A DNA stretch of 64,000 bases from Pseudaminobacter salicylatoxidans (GTDB lineage Bacteria > Pseudomonadota > Alphaproteobacteria > Rhizobiales > Rhizobiaceae). The stretch spans positions 1-64,000 of the forward strand of contig NZ_QGGG01000008.1 of assembly GCF_003148475.1 (NCBI RefSeq). The letters run 5' to 3'. Within the stretch, counting starts at the first letter, position 1; the number at the start of each line of letters is the position of its first letter. The notes under the pieces are model-generated. The model worked only from the letters and a program-made list of their open reading frames with translations, had not been told where the DNA came from and ran no database searches. A program made the translations under genes and the position numbers. Shown here in pieces: positions 42,368 to 50,331 of the stretch.

Positions 42368-43876
42368 TCAATCGGCTTTCTTCACGCCAACGAGCCTGAT
42401 CATGCCGTCCGGTGTCGGAACGAAGCCGCTGACCTTCTTGTTGAGCGCCCAGATCCAGGCCTGATGGCCGATAAAGGTCATCGGCACGTCATCCTGCAGG
42501 ATCGCCATGGCTTCATCGTATTTCTGCTTGCGCACGGCGTTGTCCGGCGACTGCCGGCCTTCGTTCAGCAGCTTGTCGACTTCAGGATTGCAGTATTTGG
42601 AATCGTTGAGCGCTGCCTTGCAGGTGAGGAACTGATGGATATTGCCATCGGGATCCGACCGGCCCGACCAGTCGGCGCGGCCGACCTGATAGGTGCCGGC
42701 ACTCATTTCATCGAGCAGGGTGGTGAATTCGGTCGTCTTCAGCGAGACGTCGAACCCGGCCTCGGCCACCATCGACTGGACGATCTGCATGAACTGCATC
42801 GCGACGGGGTTGTTGGTGACCAGCATTTCCACCGGCACGCGATCATGGCCGGCTTCCTTCAGCAGCGCCTTGGCCTTTTCGATATCGCGGGCGGGAACGG
42901 GGAAGTTGCTGTCATACCATGGGCTTTTCGGGCTGAATGGCTGGTTGCCAGCCATGGAAGTGCCCTCATAGACGATCTGGTTTGCCGCCTCCCGGTCGAT
43001 CGCCAGCGAAAACGCCTGCCGGACACGCTTGTCCTTGCCGAGCGGATTGTCGGCTTTCGGATCGTCGCCGACATTGAAGTAGATGCCCAGCCAGCCGGTG
43101 CCGACAACGCTCTCATAGGAAAGGTTCGGGTCAGACTTCACCGATTCCGCATCGCTTGCGGCCAGCCGCTCGATCATGTCGAGATCGCCCGCACGCAGAT
43201 TGGCAAGCCGCACCGTGGTATCGGGGATCGGCAGATAAGTGACCTTGTCGATGAAGATATTGTCCTTGTTCCAGTAGTCCTCGAACTTCTCCAGCACGAT
43301 GCGGCTTTGCTGCACGCGCTCGACAAACTTGAACGGACCGGAGCAGACCGGCTTGTTGCCGAAATTGGCGCCCATCTCCTTGGCGGCCGTGGGCGAAACC
43401 ATCATGCCGGCACGGTCGGACAAGGATGCGAGCAGCGTCACATCCGGGTTATTCAGCGTGAACTTGACTTCATATTCGCTGACAGCCTCGACCTTTTCGA
43501 CCGACTTCAATTCGCTTTTGCGCCGCGATTCCGGCAAGGTCATCGAACGCTCTATGTCGTAGACCACGGCTTCGGCGTTGAACGGCGTGCCATCGTGAAA
43601 CTTCACGCCCTCGCGCAGCTTCATCGTCAGTTCCTTGCCGTCGTCGGACCAGTTCCACTCGGTCGCGAGCTGGGGCACGATCTTCAGATCAGGTGAAATA
43701 TCGACCAGCTTGTCGCAAAGGGCCGTATAGACGATACGGCCGACAAAGGTTTGCGACTGCGCCGGGTCGAGCACATCGGCATCGTCTTGCAACCCGATTT
43801 TCAACTCGGCGGCATATGCGGGAAATGCGAGCAGCACGGTGGATACCAATGCTGGCAGCAACTTGGCGATCTTCAT
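42368..43876 (-). CDS. Periplasmic substrate-binding protein, DppA/GsiB family
   Basis: A 502-residue solute-binding protein (SBP family 5). The signal peptide is residues 1-22 (MKIAKLLPALVSTVLLAFPAYA). 'LDPAQSQTFVGRIVYTALCDKLVDI', 'MKLREGVKFHDGTPFNAEAVVYDI' and 'KPVCSGPFKFVERV' are family blocks. A ligand such as glutathione or another gamma-glutamyl peptide is suggested by the ggt neighbour and by GsiB-like length, but not shown by the sequence. AGGGAGG precedes the start. Confidence 0.91.
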   Translation of the reverse strand: MKIAKLLPALVSTVLLAFPAYAAELKIGLQDDADVLDPAQSQTFVGRIVYTALCDKLVDISPDLKIVPQLATEWNWSDDGKELTMKLREGVKFHDGTPFNAEAVVYDIERSMTLPESRRKSELKSVEKVEAVSEYEVKFTLNNPDVTLLASLSDRAGMMVSPTAAKEMGANFGNKPVCSGPFKFVERVQQSRIVLEKFEDYWNKDNIFIDKVTYLPIPDTTVRLANLRAGDLDMIERLAASDAESVKSDPNLSYESVVGTGWLGIYFNVGDDPKADNPLGKDKRVRQAFSLAIDREAANQIVYEGTSMAGNQPFSPKSPWYDSNFPVPARDIEKAKALLKEAGHDRVPVEMLVTNNPVAMQFMQIVQSMVAEAGFDVSLKTTEFTTLLDEMSAGTYQVGRADWSGRSDPDGNIHQFLTCKAALNDSKYCNPEVDKLLNEGRQSPDNAVRKQKYDEAMAILQDDVPMTFIGHQAWIWALNKKVSGFVPTPDGMIRLVGVKKAD

Positions 43877-43919
43877 TTCGTTTTCCTCCCTTAAAGTTCG
43901 CCCCTGTGCCGGCCCGATG

Positions 43920-44666
43920 TTACAAAATCATTCTTTGGCCGGTTTCTTCCTCGGTCTGCATTTCGCTGCGATCGAGCGACGTTATGCGAATGAGGCTTTC
44001 CTGCAGCGTCAGCAAATGCTGGCGCATGGCTTCGCCCGCGCGCGCGGGGTCGCGGGCGGCAATCGCGTCGACGATCGCCAGATGCTGGCTGTGGGTTACG
44101 GGGCGCGTTCCCCCGGCATTGCGGGCGCGCTCACGAATGATCTGCCACGCCTCATCCTGTCGAACCCGGTTGATGACGTCGAAGATCGCCAGGAAAAAGT
44201 GGTTTCCGGCGCATTGGGCAACGGTCCTGTGCAGCGCGCCGTCCCAGAGCTCACGCCCGTCGGCGTCGGTGCTTCTGGCGATCTTTTCGACCAGGTCGTA
44301 CATGCGTTCCGTATCGGACGGCTTGGCGCGCAGCGCGGCGAGCTGAGCAAGCTGCGGCTCCACGCGCAGACGCACTTCCATGATCTCCATGAAGTCGGTG
44401 CCTGCCACGATGGCGTCCAGGCGCTCGCTCCAGTCATCCGGTTTCGCGCCGGCAAAGGTGCCCGCCCCCTGGCGCCGCCAGATTCGGCCCTCCGTCTCCA
44501 GCACCTCCAGCGCGCGACGGATTGCGCGCCTGCTGACGCCGAGCGTTTCGGACAGGGCCCGCTCGGTCGGCAGCTTGCCGTCCGCAGCCACATCGTCCGA
44601 CCGCAAAAGCTCGCGCAGCTTTTCCAGCGCGTAGTTGGAATTTCCCTGAGCACTATCCATCGGCAT
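43920..44666 (-). CDS. GntR/FadR-family transcriptional regulator
   Basis: About 248 residues. The N-terminal winged helix ('YALEKLRELLRSDDVAADGKLPTERALSETLGVSRRAIRRALEVLETEGRIWRRQGAGTFA') is complete. The C-terminal FCD domain has the metal-binding His pattern ('ALHRTVAQCAGNHFFLAIFDVI', 'HSQHLAIVDAIAARDPARAGEAMRQHL'). It heads the dppABC-ggt operon and would repress it until a ligand binds. ATG at 44664-44666 is chosen; ATG two codons later is equally possible. Palindromic operator sites lie 20 bases upstream. Confidence 0.9.
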   Translation of the reverse strand: MPMDSAQGNSNYALEKLRELLRSDDVAADGKLPTERALSETLGVSRRAIRRALEVLETEGRIWRRQGAGTFAGAKPDDWSERLDAIVAGTDFMEIMEVRLRVEPQLAQLAALRAKPSDTERMYDLVEKIARSTDADGRELWDGALHRTVAQCAGNHFFLAIFDVINRVRQDEAWQIIRERARNAGGTRPVTHSQHLAIVDAIAARDPARAGEAMRQHLLTLQESLIRITSLDRSEMQTEEETGQRMIL

Positions 44667-44685
44667 GCTGCATGGATGGGTACAA

Positions 44686-44714
44686 TGGTCCGGACCAATT
44701 CTGGATTGGTCCAG
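44686..44714. promoter_or_regulatory. Paired operator sites for the GntR/FadR regulator
   Basis: TGGTCCGGACCA (44686-44697) is a perfect 12-bp palindrome of the TGGT-N-ACCA type seen for FadR-subfamily regulators. Four bases away CTGGA-TTGG-TCCAG (44701-44714) is a second inverted repeat. Both lie just upstream of the regulator start codon, so autoregulation of the whole operon is expected. Confidence 0.72.
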
Positions 44715-44831
44715 TTTCAATGCGAAATTGTCGCAACGTCAAGTGCTTTCTGCCGCGCCTGATCCTTTCGGCCGCAGGCGCCATGGAACGCATGCCCGAT
44801 CACCGGCGTTGATTCCGGTTCGAGGCTTGCC

Positions 44832-45074
44832 ATGAGCGAAAAACGGTTCACGAAACCCGTCAAGATCAGGCTCGACAAGGTCCACGTCATCGGATCGACG
44901 CGGGAAGCGGTCGATTTCCTCATGAGCGTGCATTGGCCGGGCGAGCGCGGCGCCCGCCATCATGAAGCCCGCGACACCTGCCTGAAAGCACTGGACGGCG
45001 TGCGCTCGGCCGCCGAGGCGCGGCACGCCTTCGTTGAAGCCGCGCGCGAGGCTGGTGTCCTGCTCGAAGAATGA
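44832..45074 (+). CDS. DUF982 family protein
   Basis: An 80-residue protein of the DUF982 family, a small family largely confined to rhizobia and relatives. Typical pattern: 'STREAVDFLMSVHWPGERGARHHEARDTCLKALDG' and 'AAEARHAFVEAAREAGVLLEE'. No membrane segment or signal. No function is known. It is encoded divergently from the GntR regulator and shares its upstream region, so the palindromes may affect it too. Confidence 0.83.
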   Translation: MSEKRFTKPVKIRLDKVHVIGSTREAVDFLMSVHWPGERGARHHEARDTCLKALDGVRSAAEARHAFVEAAREAGVLLEE

Positions 45075-45089
45075 GCCTGCGATTTCCAC

Positions 45090-45130
45090 TTCACAATATT
45101 ACAAAATACATTATATTAAAGTGAATATTG
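45090..45130. promoter_or_regulatory. AT-rich promoter/operator of the blh-bigR operon
   Basis: A strikingly AT-rich block. CAATATT (45094-45100) and AATATTG (45124-45130) are inverted repeats, and TATATT (45112-45117) with TTCACA (45090-45095) at 16-base spacing can serve as -10/-35. BigR is known to bind an AT-rich palindromic element overlapping the promoter of the same operon in Agrobacterium and Xylella, so this is the likely BigR site. The exact half-sites are not certain. Confidence 0.65.
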
Positions 45131-45148
45131 AATCTGGAGAGATCACGT

Positions 45149-46450
45149 ATGTCAGCGCAAACCGCCAAGATCAACGACCGGCTTTCGGTCGCAGGCCAGC
45201 CCGACCTGAACGATTTCACCGCTTTTGCCGAGGAAGGGTTCAAGGCGCTCGTCAATGTCCGGCCGGACGGTGAGGACGCGGTACAGCCCGGCACGGGTGC
45301 GGAACATCGCGCGGCAGAAAATGCCGGGCTCTCCTACGGTTTCATTCCCGTCACCGGCGCCACCATCACGGAAGCCGACATCCGCGCCTTTCAGGCCACG
45401 CTCGATGATGCAAAGGGGCCGGTTCTGGCCCATTGCAAATCCGGCACGCGAGCGCTCATCCTCTATGTGCTGGGCGAAGTGCTGGACGGCCGCATGAAGG
45501 CCGAGGACGTGCTGGCTTTCGGCAAGGATCGCGGCTTCGACCTCTCGGGCGCCGCCAGCTGGCTTCAGCGCAACGCCGCACGGCATCCGCATGTGAAAGC
45601 CTTCTACGATCCACGCACTTTCAGTGTGCAATATGTGGTCTCCGATCCGGCCACGAAGAAATGCGCGATCATCGACCCCGTGCTGGACTTCGACGAGAAA
45701 TCCGGTTCGACCAGCACGATGAATGCGGACGCCATCCTCGACTATGTCGGCAGGGAAGGGCTCGCAGTCGAATGGATTCTCGACACCCATCCGCATGCCG
45801 ATCACTTCTCGGCGGCACATTATATGAAGGGGAAAACCGGCGCGCCCACCGCCATCGGCGAGCGGGTCATCGACGTCCAGAAGCTCTGGAAAGACATCTA
45901 CAACTGGCCGGAATTGCAGACGGACGGTTCGCAATGGGACCGCCTCTTCGCCGATGGCGACACCTTCAGGATCGGCAATATCGACGCTCGGGTCATGTTC
46001 TCGCCCGGCCATACGCTGGCTTCGATCACCTATGTGATCGGCGATGCCGCCTTTGTCCACGATACGTTGTTCATGCCCGACGGCGGCAGCGCCCGCGCGG
46101 ATTTCCCCGGCGGCAGCGCGCAGGCATTGTGGCGTTCCATACAGGGCATTCTTGCGCTGCCGGACGATACGCGGCTGTTCACCGGGCATGACTACCAGCC
46201 CAGGAACCGCGCACCGCGCTGGGAAAGCACTGTCGCCGAGCAGAAGAAGTCCAACCCGCACATCGCCGGGCAGGACGAGGCCTCCTTCGTGAAGCTGCGC
46301 GAAACGCGCGATGCCACGCTGCCCATGCCCAAGCTGATCCTGCATGCGCTGCAGATCAATATCCGCGGTGGCCGTCTGCCGGAACCGGAGGAAAACGGAC
46401 GCCGCTATCTCAAATTCCCGCTCGATGCCTTGCGAGGTGCGCCGTGGTGA
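45149..46450 (+). CDS. blh: Blh: sulfurtransferase-persulfide dioxygenase fusion
   Basis: A 433-residue bifunctional protein. Residues 1 to about 110 are a DUF442 domain with the thiolate loop 'HCKSGTRA' (rhodanese/phosphatase-like Cys-x4-Arg). From about 150 a metallo-beta-lactamase-fold dioxygenase follows, with 'THPHADHFSAAHYMK' (HxHxDH iron site) and 'FTGHDYQP'. It oxidises glutathione persulfide to sulfite, detoxifying H2S-derived sulfur, as shown for BigR-regulated Blh proteins. ATG at 45149 follows GGAGAG. First gene of an operon with bigR and two YeeE/YedE genes. Confidence 0.92.
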   Translation: MSAQTAKINDRLSVAGQPDLNDFTAFAEEGFKALVNVRPDGEDAVQPGTGAEHRAAENAGLSYGFIPVTGATITEADIRAFQATLDDAKGPVLAHCKSGTRALILYVLGEVLDGRMKAEDVLAFGKDRGFDLSGAASWLQRNAARHPHVKAFYDPRTFSVQYVVSDPATKKCAIIDPVLDFDEKSGSTSTMNADAILDYVGREGLAVEWILDTHPHADHFSAAHYMKGKTGAPTAIGERVIDVQKLWKDIYNWPELQTDGSQWDRLFADGDTFRIGNIDARVMFSPGHTLASITYVIGDAAFVHDTLFMPDGGSARADFPGGSAQALWRSIQGILALPDDTRLFTGHDYQPRNRAPRWESTVAEQKKSNPHIAGQDEASFVKLRETRDATLPMPKLILHALQINIRGGRLPEPEENGRRYLKFPLDALRGAPW

Positions 46451-46782
46451 ACACCGGCATCCTGCCTCATCCGGACGACCTGCGGACCATGAGCGCCGAG
46501 GCCGAGAATGCGGCTTCGCTGCTCAAGACGCTGGCTCATCCCGGACGGCTCATGCTTGCCTGCGCCCTCGTGGGAAACGAATACTCCGTCGGCGAACTGG
46601 AAGAGATGCTGGACATACGTCAGCCTACGCTCTCCCAGCAATTGACCGTATTGCGTCAGGCCGGCGTCGTCGAAACACGCCGGGAAGGCAAGCAGATCAT
46701 CTACCGGCTCACCGCCGAAAAAGCGGCCCTGCTGATCGAGGCCCTCTACGGCATATTCTGCGGGAAAGGCAAACGCGCATGA
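46444..46782 (+). CDS. bigR: BigR persulfide-sensing ArsR-family repressor
   Basis: A 112-residue winged-helix repressor. Recognition region 'SVGELEEMLDIRQPTLSQQLTVLRQAGVVETRREGKQIIYRL'. The two Cys expected for persulfide sensing are present at residues 40 ('MLACALVG') and 106 ('YGIFCGKG'), as in BigR/SqrR. Oxidation to a di- or polysulfide bridge releases DNA. It starts with GTG (46444 or 46447), overlapping the end of blh, and its TGA overlaps the next ATG. Confidence 0.92.
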   Translation: MVNTGILPHPDDLRTMSAEAENAASLLKTLAHPGRLMLACALVGNEYSVGELEEMLDIRQPTLSQQLTVLRQAGVVETRREGKQIIYRLTAEKAALLIEALYGIFCGKGKRA

Positions 46783-47189
46783 GCGCCTATCTCTCATCAC
46801 TTGCCGGCGGCATGCTCATCGGGCTGTCGGCAGCCATACTGCTTGTCCTCAACGGTCGCATCGCCGGCATCAGCGGCATTGTGGGACGGTTGGCGCAAGG
46901 CGCCAACATTTCCGTCAATCTGGCCTTCGTGCTGGGACTGGTGGCCGGCCCCGTGCTGTTCCTGGCGCTCTTCGGCTCCTGGCCGCAGGTGACGATCACG
47001 GTCGGCTGGCCGCTGATCATTCTCGCCGGGCTGCTCGTCGGCTTCGGCACGCGCATGGGCTCCGGCTGCACCAGCGGCCACGGCGTGCTTGGGCTGGCAA
47101 GGCTTTCGCCACGATCCTTCGTGGCCGTGCTGTCTTTCCTCACGGCCGGGGTTCTGGCCGTCACTCTTCTCAGGGGAATGGGGCTATGA
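46779..47189 (+). CDS. YeeE/YedE family sulfur-compound transporter, N-terminal half
   Basis: A 136-residue membrane protein with about four helices and the family signature 'GFGTRMGSGCTSGHGVLGLARLS'. The conserved Cys in GSGCTSGH is thought to relay thiosulfate or other reduced sulfur. The protein corresponds to the first half of full-length YeeE; the second half is the next gene. Such split pairs (PmpA/PmpB-like) are usual in bigR operons. Starts with an ATGA overlap with bigR. Confidence 0.87.
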   Translation: MSAYLSSLAGGMLIGLSAAILLVLNGRIAGISGIVGRLAQGANISVNLAFVLGLVAGPVLFLALFGSWPQVTITVGWPLIILAGLLVGFGTRMGSGCTSGHGVLGLARLSPRSFVAVLSFLTAGVLAVTLLRGMGL

Positions 47190-47638
47190 CGTCACGACCC
47201 GCGCAAATCGCCGCCGCGCTTCTCGCTGGCGTCCTGTTCGGTTTCGGTCTCGCCCTGTCGGGCATGCTCGATCCGGCTCGCGTTCAGGGCTTCCTCGACA
47301 TTTTCGGCAATTGGGACCCGAGCCTCGCCTTCGTGCTCGGCGGTGCCGTGGTGGTGGCCTTCGCAGGTGTCACCCTATCGAAGCGCATGAGACGGCCGGT
47401 ATTGGACACGCAGTTCCACCTGCCGTCGAACAATCGGATCGACGCGCGCCTGATAGCGGGTTCGGCCATCTTCGGACTGGGCTGGGGCCTGGCGGGCTTT
47501 TGCCCCGGCCCGGCGGTCGCGTCGCTCTCGCTCGGCCTGTGGCAGACCATGCTGTTCGTCGCCGCGATGCTCGCCGGCATGATGGTGCACGATCGCGCTT
47601 ATCGCACCCAGCGTGCGCCAGCGCACCGGCCGGCTTGA
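47186..47638 (+). CDS. YeeE/YedE family sulfur-compound transporter, C-terminal half
   Basis: A 150-residue membrane protein with about four helices, carrying the second-half signatures 'FGFGLALSGMLDPARVQGFLDI' and 'GLGWGLAGFCPGPAVASL' (conserved Cys in FCPGP). It should pair with the preceding protein to form a complete channel, importing thiosulfate or exporting sulfite/persulfide products of Blh. Direction of transport is not settled. Overlaps the previous stop by 4 bases (ATGA). Ends the operon; a 9-bp dyad (CGGATGACG/CGTCATCCG, 47646-47679) follows. Confidence 0.87.
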   Translation: MTSRPAQIAAALLAGVLFGFGLALSGMLDPARVQGFLDIFGNWDPSLAFVLGGAVVVAFAGVTLSKRMRRPVLDTQFHLPSNNRIDARLIAGSAIFGLGWGLAGFCPGPAVASLSLGLWQTMLFVAAMLAGMMVHDRAYRTQRAPAHRPA

Positions 47639-47645
47639 AAGCTGC

Positions 47646-47679
47646 CGGATGACGTGGTTCGACCGAGCTGCGTCATCCG
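47646..47679 (+). terminator. Hairpin after the bigR operon
   Basis: CGGATGACG (47646-47654) and CGTCATCCG (47671-47679) form a perfect 9-bp stem with a 16-base loop, 8 bases after the last gene of the operon. No T tract, so intrinsic termination is uncertain. Confidence 0.5.
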
Positions 47680-47757
47680 CCACAAATCTGGTGCATTGAG
47701 CAGAATCGCGGCACCTGCTACGCCTTGCATCATGCGCACCCCATCGTGGAGAGGGAG

Positions 47758-48801
47758 ATGATCGGTGTAACCGCCGGCCGTTCGGTCAACCCGCTGGTAA
47801 CGGCCACGCTGGTCCTGGCCTTCCTCTATTTCGCGCGCTCCATATTCGTTCCGCTCACCTTCTCGCTGTTCACCATCGCCATGGTCTGGCCGGTACAGGC
47901 ATATCTCCAGAGGTGGATGCCGAAGCTGCTGGCCTTGCTGATAACGCTGACGGCAACAATCGTGGTCATCGTCATCGTCGGCTCGTCAGTGGTGTGGGGC
48001 TTCACCAAGCTCGCGCAATGGATGCTGCTCAACACCGGGCGCTATCAGGCCATCTATATGGAATGGGCGATGTGGCTGGAAAGTCATGGCATCACCGTCG
48101 CCGGCCCGCTCGCCAACCATTTCGACATGGCCTGGCTCGTCCGCTTCACGCAAGGGGTCGCCTCCCGTCTCAACAGCTTTGCCGGGTTTGCGGTGCTGGT
48201 CTTCATTTTCCTGATGCTGGGCCTGCTGGAGGTCGATGACTTCAACCGCCGTCTCGCCTCCCCCGCCGCCCAGCCCTATGGCGAGAAGATCCTCATCTCC
48301 AATCGCGAGATCGGCCGGAAGCTGCGACGCTTCATGGTGGTGCGCAGCTTCGCCAGCGTGCTGACCGGCCTTGTCGTCTGGGGGTTTGCGCTGGTCGCCG
48401 GCCTTGAGCTTGCAGCCGCATGGGGGGCCATAGCCTTCGCGCTGAACTACATCCCCTTCCTCGGGCCGCTGGTGGCGACCGTATTTCCGACCCTGTTTGC
48501 GATCGCTCAATTCGATTCCTGGCAGACCGCGGTCATCGTCTTCGTCGGCCTAAACCTCATCCAGTTCATCATCGGCAGCTATCTGGAGCCATTGCTGACC
48601 GGCGCCTCGCTGACGATCTCGCCCTTTGCCGTCATTTTCGCGGTGTTCTTCTGGAGCTTCATGTGGGGCATATCCGGCGCGTTCATCGGCGTGCCGATCC
48701 TGATCGCCTTTGTCGTCTACTGCGCGCAATATCCCGCAAGCAGATGGCTGGCGGTGCTGCTGTCGGGAAATCCCGCGCATTACGAAAAATCTCCCGAGTA
48801 G
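47758..48801 (+). CDS. AI-2E family transporter
   Basis: A 347-residue membrane protein of the AI-2E/PerM family with about eight helices: 'PLVTATLVLAFLYFARSIFVPLTFSLFTI' at the start, 'ALNYIPFLGPLVATVFPTLFAI' and 'GSYLEPLLTGASLTISPFAVIFAVFFWSFMWGISGAFIGVPILIAF' toward the end. The last block is the family signature. Members export AI-2 (TqsA) or act in Na+/H+ exchange, so the name does not prove a signalling role. ATG at 47758 follows GGAGAGGGAG; 11 more open codons lie upstream. Confidence 0.87.
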   Translation: MIGVTAGRSVNPLVTATLVLAFLYFARSIFVPLTFSLFTIAMVWPVQAYLQRWMPKLLALLITLTATIVVIVIVGSSVVWGFTKLAQWMLLNTGRYQAIYMEWAMWLESHGITVAGPLANHFDMAWLVRFTQGVASRLNSFAGFAVLVFIFLMLGLLEVDDFNRRLASPAAQPYGEKILISNREIGRKLRRFMVVRSFASVLTGLVVWGFALVAGLELAAAWGAIAFALNYIPFLGPLVATVFPTLFAIAQFDSWQTAVIVFVGLNLIQFIIGSYLEPLLTGASLTISPFAVIFAVFFWSFMWGISGAFIGVPILIAFVVYCAQYPASRWLAVLLSGNPAHYEKSPE

Positions 48802-48920
48802 GACCAGGCGGGCCGGAAAAGTCGCGAATTGCCCAAATGCGACAGATTGCGCAAAGCCATGCCTTGCGACGGCAGCCTTGCCGGGCATAACTGCGCGCCC
48901 GTAATCACGAGCGCCTGTTC

Positions 48921-50114
48921 ATGCCGAATCCCTTGCGTCCATTCAAACGGCTTGTCCCTACCCTGCCACCGGTAGGGAATATCGAGCGTTTGCGCATTTT
49001 CTGCGGCGCGCTCGTCGGCATTTTCGTCACCGGACTGCTCATGAAAATGGCGATCGGCGAGACGGCCGCCTCGCCGCTGCTCATCGCCCCAATGGGGGCC
49101 TCGGCCGTGCTGCTGTTTGCTGTTCCGTCCAGCCCGCTCGCGCAGCCATGGTCGATCATCGGCGGCAACATGACCGCCGCCTTCATCGGCATCACCTGCG
49201 CTTTGTGGATCGACGATATACTGATTGCGGCCGCGCTCGCCGTCGCCCTGTCGATCGGCGCGATGCTGCCGCTGCGCTGCCTCCATCCGCCCGCCGGCGC
49301 GGTGGCGCTGACGGCGGTTCTGGGCGGGCCGGCGGTGAAAGCGGCAGGGTATGGCTTCGCGCTCTGGCCTGTGGGCATCAACTCGCTGCTCATGCTCGCG
49401 ACCGCACTCGCCTTCAACAATCTCACCGGTCGCCGCTACCCGCATCTGGCGCCGCTGCCGGCGGCCAATCCGCACGGCACCACCGACCCTCTGCCCATGC
49501 AGCGCGTCGGCTTCACCGCCGCCGATCTCGAAGCGGCGCTGGCGCGGCGCGGCGAAGTTGTCGATGTCGGCACGGACCATCTCGACACGCTTCTGCACGA
49601 GGCCGAGATGCAGGCCTATCACCGGCGCTTTGGCGAAATCCGCTGCGCCGACATCATGTCGCGTGACGTGGCGAACGTTGCGCCCGAGGCTTCGCTGCAC
49701 GAGGCATGGACGATGCTTTGCCAGCACCACATCAAGGCGCTTCCAGTGGTCGCCGAAGACCGCAATGTGGTGGGCATCATCACCCAGACCGACTTTATGG
49801 AGAACGCCGCCTGGGGACCGCATGGCGAGTTGCATTTCGGGCTGGGACGGCGGCTGCGTCACGCCATGCGGCCCCGGCAAAGCCTCAAGCGAACCGTCGC
49901 CGAGGCCATGAGCACGCCGGTCCGCACCGCCGACCCGGAAACGCCGATCGCCAGGCTGGTTCCGATGATGGCGGATGCGGGGCTGCATCACCTTCCCATC
50001 GTCGATGAACAGGGCAAGCTGGCCGGCATCGTCACGCAGTCGGACCTGATCGCCGCGCTCTATCATGGAAACCTGTCGGAACGGCTTTCGCAGGCTGAAA
50101 CCGCCGCGGCGTGA
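48921..50114 (+). CDS. HPP family membrane protein with two CBS domains
   Basis: A 397-residue protein. Residues about 20-175 are the HPP transmembrane domain with four helices and the motif 'LRCLHPPAGAVAL'. Residues about 235-390 are a tandem CBS (Bateman) domain pair ('CADIMSRDVANVAPEASLHEAW', 'VAEAMSTPVRTADPETPIARL', each ending in 'GIITQTDF' or 'GIVTQSDL'). HPP proteins include chloroplast nitrite transporters; here the substrate is unknown. The CBS pair probably senses adenine nucleotides. Followed by a repeat-rich 217-base gap. Confidence 0.88.
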   Translation: MPNPLRPFKRLVPTLPPVGNIERLRIFCGALVGIFVTGLLMKMAIGETAASPLLIAPMGASAVLLFAVPSSPLAQPWSIIGGNMTAAFIGITCALWIDDILIAAALAVALSIGAMLPLRCLHPPAGAVALTAVLGGPAVKAAGYGFALWPVGINSLLMLATALAFNNLTGRRYPHLAPLPAANPHGTTDPLPMQRVGFTAADLEAALARRGEVVDVGTDHLDTLLHEAEMQAYHRRFGEIRCADIMSRDVANVAPEASLHEAWTMLCQHHIKALPVVAEDRNVVGIITQTDFMENAAWGPHGELHFGLGRRLRHAMRPRQSLKRTVAEAMSTPVRTADPETPIARLVPMMADAGLHHLPIVDEQGKLAGIVTQSDLIAALYHGNLSERLSQAETAAA

Positions 50115-50149
50115 GCCGTGGCGTCGCTCGCGGCAGCGGGAGCATGACC

Positions 50150-50204
50150 GGGCTGCCAAAAATCCCGCCATCCGAAAGCATCCTCCTCAAGCAGCACGGA
50201 CAGA
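50150..50204 (+). repeat. Degenerate intergenic repeat, copy B
   Basis: Ungapped match to 1-55 (44 of 55 bases identical by hand count), same orientation. It begins 36 bases after the HPP-CBS gene stop. Substitutions fall mostly at third positions of the frame that reads GLPKxPxSExIxLxQHGQ in both copies, which hints at coding ancestry. Confidence 0.6.
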
Positions 50205-50230
50205 ACTGCTCCGGGAAAAAGCGACCGCTC

Positions 50231-50258
50231 CCCTTCCCTGCCCCTGCCGGGGGAAGGG
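50231..50258. repeat. CCCTTCCC/GGGAAGGG hairpin element
   Basis: CCCTTCCC (50231-50238) and GGGAAGGG (50251-50258) form a perfect 8-bp stem with a 12-base GC-rich loop. Similar short GGGAAGGG hairpins recur in intergenic DNA of related genomes (from memory). It may act as a terminator between two convergent genes. Confidence 0.5.
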
Positions 50259-50331
50259 TCGACGCTCGTAACGGATCGGGGCGGGACACCCGCCACGGCG
50301 CGGCGATCCTTCCGTCGGGGACGAGGACCCC

